Both the position numbers and the translations under genes were made by a program. Positions 9,259-17,690 of a DNA stretch of 64,000 nt are shown in pieces; position 1 is the first letter of the stretch; every line of letters starts with the position of its first letter. Origin of the DNA: Silicimonas algicola (GTDB lineage: Bacteria; Pseudomonadota; Alphaproteobacteria; Rhodobacterales; Rhodobacteraceae); assembly GCF_003148765.1 (NCBI RefSeq), contig NZ_QGGV01000014.1, forward strand, positions 20,457 to 84,456, written 5' to 3'. Below the pieces are notes generated by a model. That model worked only from the letters and a program-made list of their open reading frames with translations, did not search any database and was not told the DNA's origin.

Positions 9259-10395
9259 GTGAATATGTTCCAAGGGCGCAAAATTGTTGTTTTCTCGATC
9301 GTTACCGACGCATTTGGCGGATTCGGCGGCATAGCGCAGTACAACCGGGATTTTCTACAGGCGCTTGCAGCGAGCCGACAGGTCGAGCGGATCACCGTGC
9401 TGCCGCGCTTTGGAAATGTGCCGGGCACCGATCCCGTGCCGAAGGTGGAGCAACTGCCGGCTGTGCATGGCCGCATTGCGTACGCACTGCAATCGTTAGT
9501 TAACCTTCGTCGAGTTGGTCACGTTGATCTTATTTTTTGTGGCCATGTCTTTATGATGCCGGTCGCAGTCCTTCTCGCCCGTTTGGCCGGTGCCGCGCTG
9601 TGGCTGCAGGTTCATGGCATCGATGCCTGGCAGCGACCGTCGCGTCTTTTACGATGGTCAGTGCGGCAAGCCGATCTGGTCACCGCCGTCAGCCGACATA
9701 CGCGCCGGCGCTTCCTGTCCTGGGCCGAGATCGCCCCTGAAAAGGTCAAGGTCCTGCCGAACACAATCAATGACAAATTTTGCCCCGGACCAAAATCAAC
9801 GGCGCTGCTTGATCGCTACGGCCTTCGTGGCAAGAAAGTGCTGCTGACCATTTCCCGCCTTGCGGCGTCCGAGCGCTATAAGGGACATGACCGAGTGATC
9901 CAAGCCATGTCAGGCTTACTCGCCGAACATCCGGAGACGCGCTACTTGATTGCCGGAGATGGTGACGACCGTCCGCGCCTCGAAGAATTGGCCCGACGCA
10001 ACGGAGTAGCCGAACATGTTATTTTTGCGGGTCAGGTTCCTGAGGAAGAGTTGGTGGATCAATTTCGCTTGGCCGACGTGTTCGTCATGCCAAGCATCGG
10101 CGAAGGGTTTGGCATCGTGTTCCTGCAGGCGGCCGCCTGCGGACTTCAAGTCATCGCCGGAAATCGTGATGGCAGTGTCGATGCGTTGGCTGAGGGTGTC
10201 CTTGGGCGCCTCATCGATCCGCTCGACGAAAACGCGCTTGCAGATGCCTTGCAGGATGCATTGAATGCTCCGAATCTGCCCTCCCCCGAAGCTGTGCGCC
10301 GGCTCTGTCCTGAACGTTTCGGGGAGGCGGTGAGTAGTCTTGTCCAGCATGTCTGTTTGAAAAGCGATGCAAACGACATCCACTGTCAGACGTGA
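9259..10395 (+). CDS. Family 4 (GT-B) glycosyltransferase with E-to-Q in the EX7E motif
   Basis: This is a 378-residue GT4-type transferase, start GTG at 9259 (an ATG lies two codons later). The N-terminal acceptor half starts IVVFSIVTDAFGGFGGIAQY. The C-terminal donor half has LLTISRLAASERYKGHDRVI, YLIAGDGDDRPRLEELA, VIFAGQVPEEELVDQFRLAD and EGFGIVFLQAAACG. In the last motif the second glutamate of the EX7E pair is replaced by Q. That residue normally contacts the nucleotide sugar, so this is a notable deviation, though some active GT4 enzymes vary here. It presumably adds one residue of the repeat unit at the cytoplasmic membrane face. Confidence 0.88.
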   Translation: MNMFQGRKIVVFSIVTDAFGGFGGIAQYNRDFLQALAASRQVERITVLPRFGNVPGTDPVPKVEQLPAVHGRIAYALQSLVNLRRVGHVDLIFCGHVFMMPVAVLLARLAGAALWLQVHGIDAWQRPSRLLRWSVRQADLVTAVSRHTRRRFLSWAEIAPEKVKVLPNTINDKFCPGPKSTALLDRYGLRGKKVLLTISRLAASERYKGHDRVIQAMSGLLAEHPETRYLIAGDGDDRPRLEELARRNGVAEHVIFAGQVPEEELVDQFRLADVFVMPSIGEGFGIVFLQAAACGLQVIAGNRDGSVDALAEGVLGRLIDPLDENALADALQDALNAPNLPSPEAVRRLCPERFGEAVSSLVQHVCLKSDANDIHCQT

Positions 10396-10560
10396 TTGCC
10401 GCCTCAGGAACAGCATTTACTCGACTAAGGGCATCCGTATGTGTGCCAACTGAACGGAGTACGCGTCTGAGTTGGTTTCAGACCTTCGAATAGAATGGCT
10501 CACGAGCGGCGCGGCTCAATTTGGCAACAATGGCGAGCGCCAATGGATGGAAATAGCTAA

Positions 10561-11523
10561 GTGAAAGGTATATTGACAATGCGCTGCCCGACTCTTGCTG
10601 AACTGCCGCCGCCGCCAGAGGGCCGGACAGGTTGGCCCTGGACCACCGAGAGCCCACAACTTCCCGACACTATGCCAGACGGCGGAGCGTGGCCACGCAT
10701 CTCCATTGTCACGCCAAGCTACAACCAAGGCCAATTCATCGAAGAGACCATCCGCTCCGTCCTACTGCAGGGCTATCCGAACCTCGAATACATTATCATA
10801 GATGGCGGTAGCACCGACGGAGCGGTGGATATAATCAAGAAATACAAGCTCTGGCTGACCTATTGGGTCAGCGAAAGGGATCGGGGTCAGAGCCACGCAA
10901 TCAACAAGGGCTTCGAATGGGCGAGTGGTGCGTTGTACAATTGGCAAAACTCAGATGATATACTATTTGTCAGCGCCTTATCCAGCGCAGCAGCTATCTT
11001 CGTGAAACATAATGCTCAATTGATATGTGGCCGTCGAATTATCCGGACCATGACCGGTTCTGCCCAACATGTTGACCCTGCGCTTAACAGAGACTGGTGG
11101 AATTACAAGCTGCGACGCGGAATCATTGCAACGGATGCGTCATTTTTCTCTGCCGCTCTTCATTCACAAATTGGCGCTCTTGATGAGCGCATGCACTATC
11201 AATTTGATGTCGATTACTTCACCCGCGCCCTGAACTGCGTTGAGCGCATCACTATTACAGAACAAATTTTTTCTCTGCTAATGTCGCACGCAGATCAAAA
11301 GACAAGACAGACACAGCGTTCTGACGAATACGAGATAACTAAACTCAGAACCCCTCCTGCGAGTGATAATTTGTTGTTACGACTGCTGCAAAGGGTAGCG
11401 CGCACCAGGTTCCACAATTTTGTACTAGTGGTCGCGCTTCCCTTTCTTGCAAAAGCTAAGCCAAAGATTACTTACATTAGCTTCGATTGGCTTACGGGCC
11501 GTGATATAGTGACAGAGATTTGA
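10561..11523 (+). CDS. Family 2 (GT-A) glycosyltransferase
   Basis: This is a GT2-type inverting glycosyltransferase of about 320 residues; the GTG at 10561 or the ATG at 10579 could start it. The GT-A fold begins ISIVTPSYNQGQFIEETIRS, followed by YIIIDGGSTDGAVDIIKKY and WVSERDRGQSHAINKGFEWA. The metal-binding position is modified: NWQNSDDILF carries the NSDD variant of the DxD motif common in this subgroup. The 165 bases before it contain no gene. The C-terminal third is AT-rich. It likely adds a sugar to the lipid-linked intermediate. Confidence 0.87.
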   Translation: MKGILTMRCPTLAELPPPPEGRTGWPWTTESPQLPDTMPDGGAWPRISIVTPSYNQGQFIEETIRSVLLQGYPNLEYIIIDGGSTDGAVDIIKKYKLWLTYWVSERDRGQSHAINKGFEWASGALYNWQNSDDILFVSALSSAAAIFVKHNAQLICGRRIIRTMTGSAQHVDPALNRDWWNYKLRRGIIATDASFFSAALHSQIGALDERMHYQFDVDYFTRALNCVERITITEQIFSLLMSHADQKTRQTQRSDEYEITKLRTPPASDNLLLRLLQRVARTRFHNFVLVVALPFLAKAKPKITYISFDWLTGRDIVTEI

Positions 11524-11574
11524 TGCAAGTCGATCGGCTCGCGTGTCTCATTCCTTAATAGTGATGAAGACGCG

Positions 11575-12105
11575 ATGTTCCTTGGCCTAGCGCTTAATAA
11601 GGTGGACAGAGCCATCAGACAGACGATGCTTCGCTCCTATGGCGCGAAGATCGGTAGGAGCGTACAGACGTATGGGCATTTTTTTAGAGGTGTGCCCCAC
11701 GGCCTTGAATTGGGTGATGGCGTTCGGATCATGAAGGGAGCATTGCTAAGCGTGGACAATATAGCTAGCAGTCTAACAATAGGTAGAGATTGTTACATAA
11801 ACCGAAACACTACCATTGATTGTCATGTCGGTATACACGTTGGGGAACGGGTTGCCATCGGACCCAACGTCTATATCGGCGATTTCGATCATGGACCGAT
11901 GGCAGGTTCGGGTCGGTCTATGTATGGCCGCAAGGGTGAAGTTATTATCGAAGAGGACGTGTGGATCGGCGCCAATGCGACCATTCTAAGAGGCGTCACC
12001 ATTGGCGTTGGGGCTACTGTTGGGGCAGGTTCGGTGGTCACCAAGAACGTTGACGCTGGAGACATGGTGGCAGGCAACCCCGCTCGACGCATTCATGACA
12101 GCTAG
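11575..12105 (+). CDS. Hexapeptide-repeat (left-handed beta-helix) acyltransferase
   Basis: This is a 176-residue acyltransferase of the LbH/WcaF type. Imperfect hexapeptide repeats run through the C-terminal half, for example IGRDCYINRNTTIDCHVGIH, IEEDVWIGANATILRGVTIG and VGAGSVVTKNVDAGDMVAGN. The catalytic histidine is probably in IGDFDHGPM. The closing GNPARRI motif is typical. Family members transfer acetyl from acetyl-CoA to a sugar hydroxyl, so it probably O-acetylates the polysaccharide. The next gene starts 22 bases downstream. Confidence 0.9.
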   Translation: MFLGLALNKVDRAIRQTMLRSYGAKIGRSVQTYGHFFRGVPHGLELGDGVRIMKGALLSVDNIASSLTIGRDCYINRNTTIDCHVGIHVGERVAIGPNVYIGDFDHGPMAGSGRSMYGRKGEVIIEEDVWIGANATILRGVTIGVGATVGAGSVVTKNVDAGDMVAGNPARRIHDS

Positions 12106-12127
12106 TGCGACATCAGCATATAGGACC

Positions 12128-12991
12128 ATGCCAAGTCTTAAGCAGATTAAACTCATAGCGGCCGGGGGACTTGGCAACCAACTGTTCCAGTATGCTGCTG
12201 CGCGATCAATTGCACTTAGAGCAGATGCTGAGCTTGCAATCGATACCCGTCACTATGCGTCCCAGGCCCAAGATGGGCCAATGCGCTTCTGCATCGACAC
12301 CTACCCTATCCAGGCGAGGATCGTAGGATATCCGGCCGGCCTGTGGGGGCCAAACTCCATCGTGAGAAGAGTGACACGAAGACTGATCACCGAGCGTCCC
12401 GGCCGCAAGTACGTTGAGCCACGACTTGGCTTCTGCGACTCCGCTCTATCTATAAGGAATAGCATGATCATTAGTGGCTGGTTTCACTCGGAAAAGTACT
12501 TTGTCGAACATGCGGACTTGATCCGAAAAGAACTGGACTTGGGAATGCTTGCCTCACGCCAGGTCGAGGGCAATCGAACAGAACTTGACGGAATGATCTC
12601 TGTGCATGTTCGCAGGGGGGACTATCTATCGCTTAAAGAGTTTCAAATGAAAGATCCGCATGCGTATTATTCTCGCGCAATGCGATACATGAAGAGCCAA
12701 TTTCCTGATGCACGCTTTGTGATATTTTCCGATGACGTAACTTGGTGTCGTAAGCAACCCTTATTTGAAAGGTGCGAGTTTTTCGAATCCCTTCTCCCTA
12801 GCGATCATCGCTACGACTTGTACGCTATGAGTCAATGTAGCCATCACATTGTGGCGAACAGCAGCTTCAGCTGGTGGGGCGCTTGGTGGAACTGGCGTCC
12901 TGACAAGATTGTGATTGCGCCAGAATACTGGTTCGGCGAAAAATCGTCCCGCGATTTTGATATCGTACCTGACCATTGGATTGTAATGTAG
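12128..12991 (+). CDS. Alpha-1,2-fucosyltransferase-like (GT11)
   Basis: This is a 287-residue protein of family GT11. The open frame extends upstream to 12002 through the preceding gene, but the ATG at 12128 gives the standard N-terminus IKLIAAGGLGNQLFQYAAAR. The conserved HVRRGDYLS motif (HxRRxDY, the GDP-fucose binding signature), RFVIFSDDVTWC and ANSSFSWWGAWW are all present. The family moves L-fucose from GDP-fucose to a sugar hydroxyl. It implies fucose or a related 6-deoxyhexose in the glycan, but no GDP-fucose synthesis genes are in the window. The gene is AT-richer than the locus average. Confidence 0.9.
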   Translation: MPSLKQIKLIAAGGLGNQLFQYAAARSIALRADAELAIDTRHYASQAQDGPMRFCIDTYPIQARIVGYPAGLWGPNSIVRRVTRRLITERPGRKYVEPRLGFCDSALSIRNSMIISGWFHSEKYFVEHADLIRKELDLGMLASRQVEGNRTELDGMISVHVRRGDYLSLKEFQMKDPHAYYSRAMRYMKSQFPDARFVIFSDDVTWCRKQPLFERCEFFESLLPSDHRYDLYAMSQCSHHIVANSSFSWWGAWWNWRPDKIVIAPEYWFGEKSSRDFDIVPDHWIVM

Positions 12992-13004
12992 GCAATGTTA
13001 GACC

Positions 13005-14045
13005 GTGCGTATAGCCCTCACCGTCGATCCTGAAATTCCCGTTCCGCCTGTGAGCTACGGCGGGATCGAACGCATTGTCGATATGCTCGCGCAGAGCCTA
13101 GTCGCGCGCGGACACGAGGTAACGCTATTCGCCCATGCCAAGTCGATCTGCCCAGTCGAGCTGGTAGGTTGGCGCGGAGCGAGCAGCGTCAGCAAACTCG
13201 ATTCTATAAGGAACTGTGCAACGCTGGCGCCCAAGGTGTTCGCCGGACGTTTCGACCTCGTCCATTCCTTCTCGCGCTTAGCCTACCTAACCCCGCTGCT
13301 TCCCCTGCCGATCCCCAAGCTGATGACCTATCAGCGCGCGATCACTTCGAAATCGGTGTGGTTCGGTCACAAGCTTGCGCGCGGTACGTTAGAATTTTCG
13401 GCAATCAGCGAGTGGATGGTCGAAGGAATAAAGCACATCGGCAAATGGCATTTCGTGCCAAACGGTGTGCCGCTCGACGTCTACGATTTCCGCTCGGAGA
13501 TTGCACCAGATGCCCCCTTGGTGTTCCTCGGCCGCATCGAGGAGATTAAAGGCCCGCATCTTGCGATCGAGATTGCCAGGCGGACGAATTCGAAGTTGGT
13601 CATAGCCGGCAACGTCCCCGCCGAACATAAGAAATGGTACGAGCATCACGTCGCTCCGCATATCGACGGCGCACAAATCACCTATGTCGGTCCCGTCAAT
13701 GATGCGCAGAAGAATGAATTGCTCGGCCGCGCCCGCGCCTTATTGATGCCAATCCTGTGGGAAGAGCCATTCGGCATCGTCATGACCGAGGCGATGGCTT
13801 GTGGAACACCGGTGATAGGAACGCGGCGCGGCGCCGTGCCCGAGGTGGTCAAGGACGGCGTTACCGGCTTCGTAGGCGAAACGGTCGATGAACTTGTGGA
13901 GGCGCTGGCGCGTCTGCCAACCCTCGACCGCGCCTGCTGTCGACGCGAAGTGGAGGTGCGCTACTCCAACGATGCAGTGGTTGAAGCCTATCTCGCCATC
14001 TATCGAGCGCTGCTGGCGAAGCGAGTTTCTGGAGGCGGCCGCTGA
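13005..14045 (+). CDS. Family 4 glycosyltransferase
   Basis: This is a GT4 transferase of 346 residues, GTG start at 13005, 13 bases after the fucosyltransferase stop. The N-terminal half has PVSYGGIERIVDMLAQSLV and FDLVHSFSRLAYL. The donor half has LVFLGRIEEIKGPHLAIEIA, KLVIAGNVP, ITYVGPVNDAQKNELLGRA and the complete EX7E motif EPFGIVMTEAMACGTPV. The YGGIER glycine loop marks the class of retaining GT4 enzymes close to WcaL/MshA. The donor sugar is not predictable from sequence. Confidence 0.9.
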   Translation: MRIALTVDPEIPVPPVSYGGIERIVDMLAQSLVARGHEVTLFAHAKSICPVELVGWRGASSVSKLDSIRNCATLAPKVFAGRFDLVHSFSRLAYLTPLLPLPIPKLMTYQRAITSKSVWFGHKLARGTLEFSAISEWMVEGIKHIGKWHFVPNGVPLDVYDFRSEIAPDAPLVFLGRIEEIKGPHLAIEIARRTNSKLVIAGNVPAEHKKWYEHHVAPHIDGAQITYVGPVNDAQKNELLGRARALLMPILWEEPFGIVMTEAMACGTPVIGTRRGAVPEVVKDGVTGFVGETVDELVEALARLPTLDRACCRREVEVRYSNDAVVEAYLAIYRALLAKRVSGGGR

Positions 14046-14432
14046 CCGAAGCTACACCAAGGCTCCTGGCTAGTGAGCTTTTGCGTCCCAGGGCAGAACG
14101 ACGCTCTTGCGGCTGTTGCCTGGTTGTCTCGTCCGCAAAATCGGGGCAGTACCTCGCGCGACTGCCGGCGGTCACGCCAAGATCGCCGCCGCGGTCCGGT
14201 AGGCCCGGCGGTACTCCGTGGAGTACCTATTTTCGATCGGCGACGGCAGTAATGCGCGGCAACTTTCTGACTGGGCGTCATTCTTGCAAGGAAGCAGGCG
14301 CCGCGCCGCGGTCTGGTGGATTTTTCTGGAAGCGGGTTAGCCCTCTTTGTAGCGCTCCTGTTACCCTCGCTTGAGAAGTGCGATCCTGGTTGAGCGTCCT
14401 TGACGCTCTGTCAGCCTTTGGAATTAACATTA
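14046..14432. other. 387-bp gap with a short perfect dyad, no supported gene
   Basis: Short frames on both strands have no family resemblance. The only structure I see is the dyad at 14210-14227. The next gene is preceded by TTAACATTA and starts with ATG at 14433. Confidence 0.4.
14210..14227. promoter_or_regulatory. Inverted repeat GGTACTCC-GT-GGAGTACC
   Basis: Two eight-base arms pair perfectly around a two-base spacer. Like the large array at 1.3-1.5 kb it begins with GGTAC and ends with GTACC. It could be an operator for the glycosyltransferase gene 200 bases downstream, or a chance palindrome. It has no T-run, so it is not a standard terminator. Confidence 0.3.
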
Positions 14433-15716
14433 ATGAAAACTCTCGTTGCGTTTCCGTCCACAGCCATTTTTGGGCAGGAGGCTGCGCGGGCCTTTGATGA
14501 AGTCGGAGGGCTTGAGGCATATTTCACGTCCTTTGCACATTGTCGATCCGGTCCACTGGCGCGAATTCTGCCCGTCGTCCCGCGGGGTAGAAGTATTTTG
14601 ACCCAACTGGAGCGCCGAGCGATCACGGCCCTTCCGGACGACAAGATCGAAACGCGCCCGCTCCTGGAGATTCTCTATACCGCCGCCGCCAGCGGCGGCG
14701 CTCGGACCCGGACCGTTGACAGGATCTGGGACTACCTGTCCAAGGACTTCACTCGAGCCGCAGCTCGGCGGATCGCCCGCGGAGGGGTCGGGGCCGTCTA
14801 TGCCTACGAGTACTCCGCGCTCGAAGCTTTTGAAGCGGCAGACCGGCTCGGCATTGCCAAAATTCTCGATTTTCCATCGTTGAACAGCCGACAGTTCGAG
14901 ACACTGCAAAGGGCCCAAAAGGAAATCTATCCCGAGTTGCGCACCCCTGATGATGCCTACTTCGAGGCGCTGTTCGAAACGCGTCAGGCTCGTCGCGATG
15001 CCGAGATGCGCGCGGCTGACGTGATCATAACCAATTCGTCGCTCACTCGGGCTTCGCATATCGCCGGCGGTGCAGATCCTAAGAAGACCTTCGCTGTACC
15101 CTATGGCGCCCCAGCACCTCTGGAGGCGGTGACTGCCGCACCTGATCCGCACGGCCCGCTTCGCGTGATCTGGGCTGGCACATTTTCAATCCGCAAGGCA
15201 GCCCATCTGTTTGCCGAGGCTTGGCGCGGCAATATGGATCCCGCACATGCGCGAGCCGACATTTTTGGCGCGATCGGGCTGCCGGACCGCCTCTGGAAGC
15301 CGGCTCCCGAGGGGATGACTTTCCATGGATCGGTCGTGCGCCCGGTTCTGTTCGATGCTTTTCAAGCGTCGGACGTGCTGATGTTCCCGACACTCTCCGA
15401 CGGGTTCGGAATGGTGGTGACCGAAGCCTTCGCTCGGGGCCTGCCGGTGATCACCACGGACCAGGCCGGGGCCTCGGACCTAGTGCGCCACGGCGTGAAT
15501 GGGCTGATCATCGAGGCTGGCAATGCCCAAGCCATTGCAGACGCGCTGTGCTGGTGCTTGGATAATCGCACCGCCCTTGCCGGTATGCGCGAGGCCGCCC
15601 TCGAGACGGCTCGTGGGTGGCAATGGTCCGAATACCGATCCGCCCTCCGGGGGGCTGTAGCTGAAGGGCTGAGGCGGTGCGGACAAGAGACTGATCCACA
15701 GGATTGGCGAAATTGA
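14433..15716 (+). CDS. Family 4 glycosyltransferase
   Basis: This is a 427-residue GT4-type protein. The frame is open from 14400, but ATG 14433 opens MKTLVAFPSTAIFGQEAARA, the natural N-terminus. The donor half includes LRVIWAGTFSIRKAAHLFAE, MTFHGSVVRPVLFDAFQASD and DGFGMVVTEAFARGLPVITT. The first acidic residue of the EX7E motif is D rather than E. The length and the FPSxSLNSxxFE-like stretch (FPSLNSRQFETL) recall a subgroup of EPS glycosyltransferases with a long acceptor domain. Its stop overlaps the next start (TTGA). Confidence 0.87.
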   Translation: MKTLVAFPSTAIFGQEAARAFDEVGGLEAYFTSFAHCRSGPLARILPVVPRGRSILTQLERRAITALPDDKIETRPLLEILYTAAASGGARTRTVDRIWDYLSKDFTRAAARRIARGGVGAVYAYEYSALEAFEAADRLGIAKILDFPSLNSRQFETLQRAQKEIYPELRTPDDAYFEALFETRQARRDAEMRAADVIITNSSLTRASHIAGGADPKKTFAVPYGAPAPLEAVTAAPDPHGPLRVIWAGTFSIRKAAHLFAEAWRGNMDPAHARADIFGAIGLPDRLWKPAPEGMTFHGSVVRPVLFDAFQASDVLMFPTLSDGFGMVVTEAFARGLPVITTDQAGASDLVRHGVNGLIIEAGNAQAIADALCWCLDNRTALAGMREAALETARGWQWSEYRSALRGAVAEGLRRCGQETDPQDWRN

Positions 15717-16969
15717 CGTTAGAGACCCGTGCTGTATCGGACTGTCGGAAGCGAGTTGTTATCGTCACTCCAGGTCAGCTCGGCTCGAACCCTCGTGTGG
15801 TGAAAGAAGCTGATACGCTACATATGTCAGGATACGATGTGGAGGTGATCGCTACCAAGTTGGCCGATTTCGTAGAGCCGCGGGATCAGTCCATTATGGC
15901 CGCCGCACCTTGGCGCCTGAAGCGGGTGACCTTTGACAACCGTTGGCTCTGGCGTTTGGGCCGTTCTTTGCAGATAGTGGCACGCTTGCTCAGAACTTTC
16001 ACGCCGAGCAGGCGCCTCGATATGCTGGCGCTGAGTCCAATGTCACGGCATCTAGTCCGGGCGGCCTCTGCCAGATCAGCTGACCTCTTTATTGCACACT
16101 ATCCCGCAGCGTTGCCGGCGGCCGCAGCTGCTGCCCGCCGCCACGGAACACAGTACGCCTACGACGCTGAGGACTTTCACTTGGGCGAATGGCCTGATGA
16201 TCCGGCCTATGACACAGAACGTCGGTTGGTGCACGCCATCGAGGGCCGCTACCTGCCGAGCTGTGCCTATGTTACCGCCGCATCCCCGTTGATCGCTGAG
16301 GCGCTGGTGGAGACTTATGGAATTGAGCCGCCGCACGTGGTGCTTAACGTCTTTCCTCGCAGCCAGGCGCCGGCCGCGCCAACGACCCAAGGAAGCGCCG
16401 CACCCAGGCCTTCACTCTATTGGTTTTCGCAAACCATCGGACCAAACCGCGGCCTCGAATGCGCCGTACGCGCCATCGGTCTTTCCGCCTATCGGCCACA
16501 TCTCTACCTGCGCGGTACGCCGGCCGTGGGCTACGTCGCACAGCTTGAAAAGATCGCGGGAGAAACTGGCGCTCAAGGCCGCGTCCATGTCCTCCCACCT
16601 GCCTCACCAGATCAGATGGAGAATCTCGCGGCGCATCACGATCTTGGTCTCGCCTCCGAGGTGCCGGTGAGCCGCAATCGGGAGGTCTGCCTGACCAACA
16701 AACTCTTCTCTTTCCTGCTGGCCGGCCTGCCACCGCTAATGTCGGCAACGCCCGCGCAGCGGCGCTTCGCGGCTGAATCGGGACTTGCCGACCTCGTCTA
16801 TCCGGTCGACGATGCACCCGCCCTCGCGGCGCTGATCGACAGACTGCTTAGTGCTCCCGACGGCCTCGCATCACTGCGCGAGCAAATCTGGCGCCTCGGC
16901 CAGGAGCGCTACAACTGGGACGTTGAGCGCAACCTAATTCGATCTGCTATACAAGGCATTAAATGCTGA
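15713..16969 (+). CDS. Glycosyltransferase, GT4-like fold
   Basis: This is a GT-B protein of 418 residues. Two TTG codons (15704 and 15713) are possible starts. The second overlaps the previous stop as TTGA and has AGGA nine bases upstream, so it is preferred. The N-terminal half has VVIVTPGQLGSNPRVVKEAD (the SNPRVVKEA motif of a common EPS subgroup) and ADLFIAHYPAALPAAAAAA. The C-terminal half has LYWFSQTIGPNRGLECAVRA and CLTNKLFSFLLAGLPPLMSA. The EX7E motif is absent, which is usual in this subgroup. The following, decayed, gene overlaps its stop. Confidence 0.82.
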   Translation: MTLETRAVSDCRKRVVIVTPGQLGSNPRVVKEADTLHMSGYDVEVIATKLADFVEPRDQSIMAAAPWRLKRVTFDNRWLWRLGRSLQIVARLLRTFTPSRRLDMLALSPMSRHLVRAASARSADLFIAHYPAALPAAAAAARRHGTQYAYDAEDFHLGEWPDDPAYDTERRLVHAIEGRYLPSCAYVTAASPLIAEALVETYGIEPPHVVLNVFPRSQAPAAPTTQGSAAPRPSLYWFSQTIGPNRGLECAVRAIGLSAYRPHLYLRGTPAVGYVAQLEKIAGETGAQGRVHVLPPASPDQMENLAAHHDLGLASEVPVSRNREVCLTNKLFSFLLAGLPPLMSATPAQRRFAAESGLADLVYPVDDAPALAALIDRLLSAPDGLASLREQIWRLGQERYNWDVERNLIRSAIQGIKC

Positions 16970-17690
16970 GACGATTTAAAAAGCTGCTTCTGCATGCACC
17001 ATATAGGATCGGGCGAGCCCCAGCCAAGAACCGAATTGACGCATTTCAATCGACATTGCGCAGTCTTGCCCAAGGAAGCTACGATCCGAGAAGGATTTTA
17101 GATGGTGGGGCCAACGTTCGTGACGTTTCGAGGCTCGCCAAGCGACTGTCTTCTTCTGCCACCGCCCACATGACTGAACCGTAACCGGCATGTTGGCAAA
17201 CTGTAACGAAATTCTTCGCACTTCCCGGCTAAGTATTCTATCCGGTCGCGCTGGGCGCGATGAATGGCGAAGCTTGCGTCCGGTAGTGGACCCACAGTGC
17301 ACAACAACTGGAGCACATGTGGCACCTGAAAAACCGGAAAAAAGGACAGCACTGAGGACAGTGCCAGTGCGGAGTGCTGATACGCTTCTGAGCGGCACAT
17401 TGAAGCGAGGCGATCGAGCGCTTCTGAATTTGGATCTTCAGGGCACGGAAACCGAGGCGCCCAATGCTCGGCAAACCGCCTTGATGGATATCGAAGTGAT
17501 TCTGATTGAAGGCTCACTTTTTCCACAAGCCTACGGACCTTCATCAGATGTCATCGATTTCTTTGCATCGCGCAAATTCGGGTTGCACGCTGTGGCCTCT
17601 CTGTCGGTACCGCGGCGGGCCAATCGTGCGCATCAGGCAGACTGTCTGTCTGTCGCCGAGTGTAGCGAACTGAGGCAAGACACGGCATGA
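16963..17690 (+). pseudogene. Decayed FkbM-family methyltransferase
   Basis: This is a broken FkbM gene. The first frame starts with ATG 16963, overlapping the previous stop, and reads into motif I (RRILDGGANVRDVSRLAKRL, where an intact enzyme has DVGANVGQ) and AHMTEP. There a TAA at 17182 replaces what should be the glutamine of EPQP. The same frame continues recognisably (PACWQT, FYPVALGAMNGEACV) through a second TAA at 17230. Homology then switches frame and continues with STTGAHV-like, VPVRSADTLLSGTLKRGDRA, LNLDLQGTETEAPNA and VEVILIEGSLF-like residues to 17690. At least two nonsense changes and one frameshift make function unlikely. The last bases overlap the start of the next gene, so the pseudogene still bridges the operon. 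Confidence 0.85.
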
